A stretch of 64,000 nt of DNA. Origin: Diploptera punctata. Taxonomy: Eukaryota; Arthropoda; Insecta; Blattodea; Blaberidae. Made by a program: the position numbers and the translations under genes. Shown here piece after piece: positions 55,801-64,000 of the stretch; the first letter of the stretch is position 1; each line of letters opens with the position of its first letter. The notes under the pieces were generated by a model. It worked only from the letters and a program-made list of their open reading frames with translations, ran no database searches and was not told the DNA's origin. The stretch covers positions 2,446,001 to 2,510,000 of the forward strand of contig JASPKZ010008350.1 in the NCBI GenBank assembly GCA_030220185.1. Reading direction: 5' to 3'.

Positions 55801-56470
55801 AAAATAAATCCAGGAAAGACTTTGTAACGAAATTATACAAGACAATTACAGTTCATGTTGTTATTATTTATGGATCCGAAACATGGACAGTGACAACACA
55901 AAAATCTGCCAGCATATAAGCTGCTGAAATGAAATTCCTCAGACAATAGCAGGATATTAAAGAACAGACAAAAACATCATCATCATCCAGGGATTAAGCC
56001 TGTTTGACTCGTTCCGGTTTCATGATAGCTAGATTTATTAAAATTGTTGAAAATACACAACTCAGAAATAAGACAACTAAATGTAGAGGAATTAAACACA
56101 ACAATAATGAACTACAGAAGAAACTGGAAAGAACACTTAGCAAGGATGACTGAGAATAGAATATAATAACAAAAGCAGCATACAACTATTCACCACGAGG
56201 AAGAAGAAGTTTGGGAAGGCCAAAGAAAAGATGGAAACAGCAGCAATTTGGAGCCGGAACAGGCTAGTAAATAAGCCTAAACCGCGACGAAGAAGAAGTG
56301 AAATTCCCCACACAAGTAGCAGGATATCAAAGAACAGACAAAAAACACAACACAGAAATAAGACAACTAAACGCAGAGGAATTAAACACAACAATAGTGA
56401 AGTACAGAACAAAATGGAAAGAGCAAGGATGACTGAAAATAGAATAACAAAAGCAGCATACAACTATTGT
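55801..56470 (+). mobile_element. LINE C-terminal region, partly duplicated
   Basis: First copy: VHVVIIYGSETWTVTTQKSA, AAEMKFLRQ, then NVEELNTTIMNYRRNWKEHL and SPRGRRSLGRPKKRW. A second partial copy starts near 56295 with KFPTQVAGYQRTDKKHNTEI and QLNAEELNTTIVKYRTKWKE. So the last third is repeated head to tail. A 75-bp minus-strand LINE tip (CATCATCATCATCC, GGATTAAGCC) interrupts the first copy at 55976-56050. Confidence 0.7.
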
Positions 56471-56753
56471 ATAACCAACTTTTATAAGATTCATGATGTG
56501 TTCCGTTGAGGTAGACCTATTATTCAAAATTATTTTTTTTCAAATGCCCCAGGTTTGTCTTCCGACATTCCTGGTTTCTCTTCTGGCATGGCGTACTTGT
56601 AACCCACTTCTGAGGTTGGGGCGCCTGGAAGGCGGGGTTACGTTGCCCCGATGATATGATGGGTGATGATGATGATAATGGTGCGCCAGGAGAGTCCCTA
56701 ATCCTAAGCTTAACCTAAGATGAATATGAATGATGATGATTACGATGGCCATA
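56471..56753. other. No recognised gene
   Basis: Contains GATGATGATGATAATGG near 56656 and moderate GC text near 56610; no gene. Confidence 0.35.
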
Positions 56754-56912
56754 TGATTTCGGGGACCGTTTGGGCCTTAAAGTTTTCCTGACATTTGTCT
56801 TACAGGTGAGGAAAAACCCCGATAAAAACCTCACCCAGAAAAACTGTCCCGACCGGGGATTGAACTCGGGCCCGCTGCGTGACAAGGCAGCACGCTACCC
56901 CGAGACCAGAGC
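56754..56912 (-). mobile_element. SINE S1, partial copy
   Basis: Head and first half only: minus strand CACGCAGCGGGCCCGAGTTC (B box region) to TTCGGGGACC near the plus-strand start. Its tRNA head ends at the palindrome at 56913. Confidence 0.75.
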
Positions 56913-57029
56913 TAAAATTATGGAATATTCACCTGAAAGGTCCGTCTCTTCAACTTATTGATTATGTAACTGTTACATAATTAATAAGTTGAGGAGACGG
57001 ACCTTTCAGGTGAATATTCCATAATTTTA
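56913..57029. repeat. Near-perfect 117-bp palindrome
   Basis: TAAAATTATGGAATATTCAC at the left and its inverse ending 57029, arms about 57 bp with few mismatches and almost no loop (TAACTGTTA). Inserted at the head of a SINE S1 copy. Probably a very small MITE. Confidence 0.85.
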
Positions 57030-57043
57030 TATTTTAACTATTG

Positions 57044-57262
57044 TATATCTGGTTTAATTTGTCAAAGAGAGAGATGAAGATATAAGGGTAGATCCTTGAC
57101 CGCTTACAAAAGAAAGAACCAACCTTGTTGTCATTTTTTGTCTTCCCCCTTCCCCTATTAACTTTTGGTGAAGAAACATCGACAACACTGGTGCGAGTGA
57201 GAGAGGTGAGCACAGCTGTCTCTTTCTTCAAATTCCTTACAAAGTTAAACCAGACGAACTAT
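57044..57262 (+). repeat. Dispersed repeat, unnamed family, second copy
   Basis: Inverse of 25591-25832; see that entry. ACACTGGTGCGAGTGAGAGA is a good landmark. Confidence 0.7.
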
Positions 57263-58324
57263 AGTTATTTTCTTCATGAGCTAGAACAGTATATAATTGT
57301 AAGTTCACGTTCTTCATATACATTTATTATATTATGAAATAAAAAAGTATTATGCAAACACATCGTTATTAAATAAATCTAATATTCAATAAAACATATC
57401 CATGCAATCTTTAAAAAGCGGAGAAGTGATAGCAGAATAATAAATTAAGAGCAATTGTAGAGGAATAATTTAACGAAGTGAACCGAAAGTGTGTTTTTCG
57501 GCTCATTATTGTAACGTCGTTCTCCTCCCTAGACTGGAATATTTATGAACTATGCCAATATCCCTTTCTCCTTGTATTTACCCCCTCTCTCTACTCTTTA
57601 CCCTTCCCGCTGCGCAATGTCTACGGCGCATCTCCCCTCTACCTCAGAACCTTCATATACGTGGTGCACTGGCAGAACGTTATCATTCAATCATTCAAGC
57701 ATTCATCGTTTAGTTCTTTGAGCAGATTCAAAGTTTGAATCAGCATCCAGTTCGCGATGCGATTGAAGCTCTAATGGACAAGCTGGTCTGAAGCCGAGAA
57801 GCGGCGTGGTTTAGTTGGTCCGGCAGACCAGGGAAGAAGTGGCTCCTGGTTCGGACGTTAGCGTGAGTGTGGAGTGAGGTATGGTGTGGTTATTTCTATT
57901 GTAAGAATATCGTTATTTATTTGTTTATATTTTTGTTTAATTGAATGATCGAAATGTCTTTGTTAATTTGTTTTTACTTCAGACAACTTGTTTCTATTAA
58001 AGGTCATCTTTTTTACAATTTATCTGCTACTTCATTGATGTGCACGTAGTTGTTTTCAATCCTATACGGAAATTCACTCACGTAGGAAATTATTTCCAGC
58101 TCCCTTGCTATTTTGCTGTTTAGCTTTCTTGAATGACAATTATTATCATTTTTACTCACTCTATGTATTTGACAATCATTATTTATTTATGTCAATATAT
58201 CTGAGAGAGAAAGATGAATCGATTGCTGCCTTCTATGGGCCCAAGGCAAGCAACTTCGTGATTGATAACCTTGCAGGAAAGCAGATCCACGTTAATAGAG
58301 ACAGCAGTAACAAAACCCGATCCC
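57263..58324. other. No recognised gene
   Basis: Several 60-90-codon frames without family resemblance. 57760-57890 is less AT-rich than its surroundings but has no open frame. Confidence 0.35.
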
Positions 58325-58512
58325 GGATTTATGGTAGATGGTAGCAGTAACCGTGGTTTATTAGAGAGGTTAAACTATTCTCCCTCACCCCGCCCGCACA
58401 AATGGTTGCGCAGAAGCGTGGTTTGGGTAATCTCCCTCACCCCTAACCCGCACAAATGGTAGTAGAAGCGTGGTTCCAACCCGCACAAATGGTAGTAGTA
58501 GCGTGGTTAATA
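58325..58512. repeat. Minisatellite of about 30 bp
   Basis: CCGCACAAATGGT occurs at about 58390, 58449 and 58480, each followed by AG(T)AG.AGCGTGGTT; a diverged unit (GGTAGCAGTAACCGTGGTT) lies near 58340. Confidence 0.75.
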
Positions 58513-58749
58513 AACGCCACAGAAGGAAAAATCCAATGGTCTAAGTCTTTCGGAAGAGTCTGTACTAATATATTTCACGGTAAAATTATATTAGTCACAA
58601 TATAAAAATTATAATATAAAATTTTAAAATTAAATGATCAGTAACAAAGCAACCTTCAGCTGAGGATGGGATTAATCTCGTAAGGCCTACAATATTTTAA
58701 ATATTTTACTAGTTGAGGAGACTATATTATAAGTATGTATTTTTTATAT

Positions 58750-58955
58750 TTTTTCGGGAGGATCTTTAAGTCGTTGACCCCAATTCCAAAGATTTTCGGG
58801 TTCGTGAAAGAACCTCAAGTCTACATTAGTGTCTCTGAGCATAACTTGACCTACCTTCCCCGTCCAGTAATGCCTTAGTTGCCTACTAGAGTCTCATTGA
58901 GTCGATTTGCTGGAAACATGTCACTCACTGACATCTGCAGGGATAAGCATACCTA
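58750..58955 (+). mobile_element. SINE S2 body fragment
   Basis: Contains GATTTTCGGGTTCGTGAAAG, CCTTCCCCGTCCAGTAATGC and CACTGACATCTGCAGGG, the body and 3' end of family S2 (compare 12290-12430). The tRNA head is missing. Confidence 0.6.
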
Positions 58956-59149
58956 GCTAAAAATTAATGTAGTCAAGAAACTCCTTCTAGGGGAGTATTG
59001 AGGTTTCCTCCAAGGACGTATGGGGTATATACTATGCATAATCTAACGAAACAACACCTGAGAATCTTGTGAATCATTGAAATCATATAAAGAAAACTGT
59101 ATTGAAACAGAAAAAAAAATATATGTACTAGGGCTTAATTGATGTGTGG

Positions 59150-59157
<8 letters not shown>

Positions 59158-59182
<25 letters not shown>
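59158..59182. repeat. (AT)n microsatellite
   Basis: About 12 units, followed by (TTTA)n. Confidence 0.9.
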
Positions 59183-59183
<1 letters not shown>

Positions 59184-59235
59184 TTATTTATTTATTTAAA
59201 CTGTGACCTTCAACGATATAATAAAGAAGTGATGA

Positions 59236-59367
59236 CAATAATAATAATAATAGTAATAATAGTAATAATAATAATAATAGTAACAATAATAATAATAATA
59301 GTAACAATAATAATAATAATAGTAACAATAGTAATAATAATAATAATAATAGTAATAATAATAATAT
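59236..59367. repeat. (AAT)n array with AGT/AAC variants
   Basis: Followed by ATTTTATTTTTTTCAAGG, which may be a minus-strand LINE 3' end with the array as its tail. Confidence 0.9.
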
Positions 59368-59778
59368 TTTATTTTTTTCAAGGTTTACAATGGACGTATA
59401 TATCTTCCTGTGCCCAAAATTGTACAACAGTTTTCCTCCTCCAGTGGCCCTATTCTCCATTTTCCCAATCATATTGCACCAACCTCTTTCTTACCATTAT
59501 CTTATATCGCCTGTATCTAGGAGTGACTGGGTGAACCTTCTCTTCTTGTGACCGATAATTTCCATTCGAGAGCCTGCTTGGGAATCCGGAATCCATGAAT
59601 TGTCCATTCTTACAGAAGAACTAAGAGAAAAGTAAAAAAAAAAGTTCAATATGAAGTATAAAGTACGCTAACTGGTTGGGATTGCATAAACGAAAGTATA
59701 TTTGAAATAAATAAAATGCTTATTCGGAAGGAAAATTACTGTAGGTTACGTCTACTTGACTTATATGGAGTAAATCTG

Positions 59779-59779
59779 G

Positions 59780-59828
<49 letters not shown>

Positions 59829-59844
59829 TAACCCTTATATAAGG

Positions 59845-59886
<42 letters not shown>
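59779..59886. repeat. (AAT)n then (AT)n
   Basis: AAT units 59779-59826, a short spacer, then (AT)n 59849-59886 directly at the start of SINE S1. Confidence 0.93.
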
Positions 59887-59887
<1 letters not shown>

Positions 59888-59890
<3 letters not shown>

Positions 59891-60212
59891 CACCACTGTG
59901 GTCTAGAGGTAGCGTGCTGCTTTGTCACGCAGCGGGCCTGAGTTGGATTCACAGTCGGGATAGGCTTCTGGGTAAGGTTTTTTTTCGGGGCTTTTCCTCA
60001 CCTGTAAAACAAATGTCAGGAAGCTTAGAGCCCAACGGTCCCCGAAAATCATCCGGCCATCAGCATCATCATCCTTATCATTATCATCACCATCCTTCAC
60101 CGGTGTGGAAAACAACGGGAAGCTACCACACCTATAATTCCCTAGTAAAGTTGCAAAGCATAGCATGAAAATGCTATGATTGCAGTGAAAGACCTGCCCT
60201 CGGGCAGAATTA
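59888..60212 (+). mobile_element. SINE S1, full-length copy
   Basis: Head CTCCACCACTGTGGTCTAGA and GGTAGCGTGCTGC (A box), GAGTTGGATTCACAGTCGGG (B box region), body CCCAACGGTCCCCGAAAATC, GCATAGCATGAAAATGC and end CCTGCCCTCGGGCAGAATTA. The best reference copy for the family in this window. Confidence 0.85.
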
Positions 60213-60255
60213 CTGTGGATGGATATATGTGTGTGCCTTTATTTTTCTTATCATA

Positions 60256-60304
<49 letters not shown>

Positions 60305-60333
60305 CATACATATGACATGAAAATAAAAATGAA

Positions 60334-60405
60334 TGCTTGGACGGAGATTTGAACCTGGATCTCTGAATTGATACTTCAGTGCGCTGCAAGTTACGCTACC
60401 CAAGC
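60334..60405 (-). tRNA. tRNA-like sequence, unit 1
   Basis: 72 nt on the minus strand. Acceptor stem GCTTGGG/TCCAAGC pairs over 7 bp (one G-T). The anticodon stem CTGAA/TTCAG is perfect around a 7-base loop GTATCAA with T at position 33, giving anticodon ATC. The T arm (CCAGG TTCAAAT CTCCG) has two mismatches and the D loop lacks the usual GG. ATC is not a normal eukaryotic Asp anticodon, so this is probably a tRNA pseudogene or SINE head. Confidence 0.5.
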
Positions 60406-60557
60406 AAATCCAGTACAAACATTTGTTTTGTATTATATATATTCTCTATTACAAGTAGCGGGAACCCTGCCTCATTCCCTTCTAGTAGCCACTAAAACAA
60501 GAAAGCAGATTAAAAGAGAATTTTTTACTTTACAGCAGTGATGATTCTTTATTTCAA

Positions 60558-60594
<37 letters not shown>

Positions 60595-60623
60595 CATACA
60601 TATGACATGAAAATAAAAATGAA

Positions 60624-60695
60624 TGCTTGGACGGAGATTTGAACCTGGATCTCTGAATTGATACTTCAGTGCGCTGCAAGTTACGCTACCCAAGC
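60624..60695 (-). tRNA. tRNA-like sequence, unit 2
   Basis: Identical to 60334-60405, in the second 290-bp unit. Confidence 0.5.
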
Positions 60696-60847
60696 AAATC
60701 CAGTACAAACATTTGTTTTGTATTATATATATTCTCTATTACAAGTAGCGGGAACCCTGCCTCATTCCCTTCTAGTAGCCACTAAAACAAGAAAGCAGAT
60801 TAAAAGAGAATTTTTTACTTTACAGCAGTGATGATTCTTTATTTCAA

Positions 60848-60891
<44 letters not shown>

Positions 60892-60954
60892 CAGTTTTTA
60901 CACATCTTACCATGTCTAAAGTTTTGATTTTTTTTTCTCCGCTGGCCCTTAACT

Positions 60955-61165
60955 AACCATTTCATATTTTATTATCCTCAAAATACAATATGTCTTCTTT
61001 ACTCTTGGATTCATGATGATAGGACTTCCTTTCTTCCTTCTCTCAAGTGATCTCCATTCCAATACTCTTAAAGATAACCTTTCTTCTTGCATTCTCGTCA
61101 TGTTCTTATACCAATCAAATTGCTTTATCTGACATATCGAATACTTAACTTTAATTTTCACCAAT
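60955..61165 (-). mobile_element. LINE C-terminal fragment
   Basis: Minus strand: FDWYKNMTRMQEERLSLRVL and EWRSLERRKKG; the W(Y)..MTRM.EERL pattern is shared with the next fragment. Confidence 0.55.
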
Positions 61166-61310
61166 ATTGGGTAGATTCTATTTTTTAATTTTTATTATCT
61201 GGCTGTTCTTAAAAATATACATTTCTATTGATATGAATGTTAATTACAATTTTTATGGATTTCCATGTAACAAAACTTTAAATTATTGAATTATATACTT
61301 TTATTTTTCT

Positions 61311-61640
61311 AGTAATTGTATATTCCATAAAATTTAATGACAACTATAATAATAATATTAATGATAATTTTATTTATATACAGATTTTGAAACTTTACAT
61401 ATCTTTCTGTGGCTAGTTGTATTTTACTTCTCCACTCCTCCCTATTCATCCACCTCATTTCCTCCAGTCCTCTTGTTCTCATTCCAGTTCTTATTTCTTG
61501 CATCCACGAGATTCGAAGTCTTCCCTTCATTCTTCCAGGTGGACAGCATTCCAATGTTTTTCTGTGTAACCTTTCCTCTTGCTTTCGTCATACATGCCGA
61601 TACCAATTTAACAAGCTGATATCTATATACAATTTACTGT
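61311..61640 (-). mobile_element. LINE 3' end fragment
   Basis: Minus strand WYRHV..., then MECCPPGRMKGRLRISWMQE, IRTGMRTRGLEEMRWMNREE and WRSKIQLATERY before an AATATTATTATT tail. GR...G.PR.SWM..I is a common LINE C-terminus. Its 5' side meets the polypurine block. Confidence 0.65.
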
Positions 61641-61655
61641 TGAAATTTAATAGAT

Positions 61656-63745
61656 GGGGGGGAGGAGGACGAAGAAGAAGAATAAGCAGAAGCAGAAGAA
61701 AAGGAAGAGAAGAGAAGAAAAGAGAAGAGAAGAAGAAAAGAGAAGAAAAAGAGAAGAAAAGAGAAGAAAAGAGAAGAAAAGAGAAGAAAAGAGAAGAAAA
61801 GAGGAGGACAAGAGGAGAAAAGAGAAGAAAAGAGAAGAGAGAGAGAAGAGAAGAGAGAGAAGAGAAGAGAAGAGGAAGAGAAGAGAAGAGAAGAGACATG
61901 AGAACGAGGAAGAGAGAGAAGAGAAAGACGAAGAGAAGAGAAGAGAAGAGAAGAGGAAGAGAAGAGAAGAGAAGAGAAGAGGAAGAGACACGAAGAGAGA
62001 AGAGAAAGAGAAGAGAAGAGAAAGAGGAACGAAGAAGAGAGAAGAAAGAGAAGAGATGGAAGAGAGAAGACAAGGAAGGAGAAGGAAGAGAGAAGAGAAG
62101 AGAGAAGAAGAGAAGAGTAAGAGAAGAGAAGAGAAGAGAAGAGTAAGAGAAGAGAAGAGGAGAGAAGAGAAGAGAAGAGAAGAGAAGAGAGAAGGAGAAG
62201 AGAAGAGAAGAGAAGAGAAGAGAAGAGAAGAGAAGAGAAGAGAAGAGAAGGAAGAGAAGAGAACGAGAGAGAGAAGAGAAGAGCTAATAGAAGAGAAGAG
62301 AAGAGACGAGAGAACGAGAAGAGAGAAGAGAAGGAAGAGAAGAGAAGAGAGAAGAGAAGAGAAGAGAAGAGAGAGGAAGAGAAGGAGAAGAGAGAAGAGA
62401 AGAGAGAAGAGAAGAGAGAAGAGAAGAGAGAGGAGAAGAGAGAAGAGAAGAGAGGAGAGGAGAGGAGAAGGGAGGAGAGTAGAGGAAGAGAGAGGAGAAG
62501 AGAGGAGAGGAGATAGAGGAGAGGAGAGGAGAGGAGAGAGATGAGGAGAGGAGAAGGAGAGGGAGAGGAGAGGAGAGAGAGAGAGAGGAGAAGAGAGAGG
62601 GAAGGGAGAGGAGAGGAGAGGAGGAGGAGAGAGTAGAGGGAGAGGAGGAGGAGAGAGGAGAGGAGAGAGAGTAGAGGAGAGGAGAGGAGAGGAGAGGAGA
62701 GGAGAGGAGAGAGAGGAGAGGAGAGGAGAGGAGCAGGACAGGAGAGGAGAGAGGAGAGGGAGAGGACAGGAGAGGCGAGAGGAGAGGCGAGAGGAGAGAG
62801 GAGAGGAGAGGAGAGGAGAGGAGAGGAGATGAGAGAGAGGCGAGGAGAGGAGAGGAGAGGGAGAGAGAGGAGAGGGGAGGAAGAGAGAGGAGAGGAGAGG
62901 GAGAGGAGAGAGAGGAGAGTAGGGAGAGGAGTAGGAGAGAGAGGAGAGAGGAAGGAGAGCGAGGAGGAGAGGAGAGAAGAGAGACGCGACAAGAGAGAAG
63001 AGAAAGCGAGAAAGAAAAGAGGAAGAGAAAAGAGAGAAGGACAAGAGAAAAGAGAGAAGAGACAAGAGAAAAGAGAGAAGACAAGAGAAAAGAGCGATAC
63101 AAGAGAAGAGAGAAGACACGAGAAAAAGAGACAAAAAGAGGTATGAGATAGAAGAGAAAAGAGAGAAGACAAGAGAAAAGAGAGAGGACAGAGAAAAGAG
63201 CGAAGACAAGAGAAAAGAGAGAAGACAAGAGAAACGAGAGCAGGCAAGAGAAAAGAGGAGGAGAAGAGAAGAGAGAGGGGGGGGACAGAGAAAGGAGAGA
63301 AGACAAAGAAAAGAGAGGAGACAAGAGACAAGAGAGAGACAAGAGGAAAAGAGAGAGACAAGGAGAAGAGAAGAGAAGAGAGAAGCGAAGAGAAAGAGAG
63401 AGAAGAGAAAGAGAGAAGAGAGAAGAGAAAGAGAGAAGAGAGAAGAGCGAAGGAGAAGAGGAGAAGAGCGGAAGAGAGGAGAGAGAGAAGACTAGAGACG
63501 ATAGAAGAGAGCAGAAGAGAGAGAGAGAAGAGAGAAGAGGAAGAGAGAAGAGAGAAGAGAGAGGAGAGACGAGAGAAGGAGAGAAGAGCGAGAGAGAAGA
63601 GAGAAGGAGGAAAGAGAAGAAGAAGAGCGAAGAGCAAGAGAGAAGAAGAAAGAGAAGAGAGAACAAGAAGACAGATAGACAGGAAGACAGAAGACGAAGA
63701 CAGATAGACGAGAAGAATAAGACAAAGACAGAAGACCGAAGACAA

Positions 63746-63779
<34 letters not shown>

Positions 63780-64000
63780 ACGACAGAAGACAGAAGACAG
63801 CAGACGGAAGACAGCAGAAAGAAGAGCGAAGAGAGAAGGAGGAAGAACAGAAGAGAGAAGACAGAAGAGAGAAGACAGTGGAAGAGGAGAAGAAGAAGAG
63901 AGAAGGACAGGAAGAGAGAAGAATAGAAGAGAGAAAAGACGAGAGAAGAGGAAGAGAGAAGAGAGAGAGATGTAAGAGAAGAGAAGAGGAAGAGAAGAGA
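61656..64000. repeat. Polypurine tandem array 4, runs off the window
   Basis: More than 2.3 kb, almost all purine on the plus strand. Sections: (GAGAA)n-like from 61700 to 62450, (GAGAG/GGAGA)n to about 62960, mixed AAGAGAGAAGACAAG units to 63650, then (GACAGAA)n near 63720-63820. The Ser/Leu-rich open frames up to 703 codons on the minus strand are translations of this repeat and not genes. Confidence 0.97.

Larger units (their letters stand above)
60301..60880. repeat. Exact 290-bp tandem duplication
   Basis: 60301-60590 and 60591-60880 are identical base for base over the first 260 bp or so, differing only in (AT)n length. Each unit holds one tRNA-like sequence and an (AT)n tract. Either very recent or an assembly artefact. 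Confidence 0.9.

Noticed and set aside
61634..63745. Open frames of 703, 520 and 460 codons on the minus strand
   Set aside because: They translate the polypurine repeat into Ser/Leu/Phe strings; several frames are open at once, as expected when the repeat has no stop codons.

Overview
This 64 kb window looks like repeat-dense, AT-rich intergenic DNA from an insect nuclear genome. A polyneopteran such as a cockroach or termite would fit the mix of transposon families, but that is an inference from general familiarity, not a search result. There are no bacterial-style operons, rRNA genes or CRISPR arrays, and I recognise no intact host protein-coding gene. Every recognisable coding stretch belongs to a decayed transposable element: LINE reverse transcriptase, RNase H or C-terminal tails, and Tc1/mariner-type transposases, all broken by stops or frameshifts. 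The very long open frames (for example at 61.6-63.7 kb) are translations of simple polypurine repeats.

Layout. 0-8 kb: foldback MITEs at both ends (1-335 and 7083-7565), copies of a hairpin-ended repeat I interpret as Helentron-type non-autonomous elements (called HP here), a foldback MITE split by a Penelope-like palindrome with a hammerhead-like core, Helitron-like repeats and LINE 3' ends. 8-20 kb: three families of tRNA-derived SINEs (S1, S2, S3), a mariner-like transposase fragment, and a chain of LINE 3' ends that meet at trinucleotide arrays (17.0-19.4 kb). 20.6-23.7 kb: two different Tc1/mariner-superfamily elements with visible terminal inverted repeats, separated by about 130 bp of (TA)/(TG) microsatellite. 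24-28 kb: SINEs, palindromes and two direct copies of a short Helitron. 29-37 kb: LINE fragments, including one inserted in an HP element with a clear 17-bp target-site duplication. 37.7-40.8 kb: the best-preserved LINE (CR1-like, minus strand) inside a foldback MITE, followed by an intact copy of that MITE. 43.7-50.2 kb: a mosaic of (GAA)n and (AAT)n arrays with three copies of one RNase-H-bearing LINE in + / - / + orientation. 51.5-56.5 kb: nested LINE insertions with target-site duplications. 56.7-61.6 kb: SINEs, a near-perfect palindrome, an exact 290-bp tandem duplication carrying a tRNA-like sequence, and more LINE tails. 61.66 kb to the end: over 2.3 kb of almost pure polypurine tandem repeat that runs off the window.

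No set of genes here forms a working pathway. What the window records is transposition: LINE copies ending in short tandem-repeat tails, other LINEs joined to those tails, mariners beside (TA)n tracts, and Helitron and foldback elements acting as landing sites for later insertions. Coordinates of repeat edges are read by eye and are usually good to about 5-20 bp.
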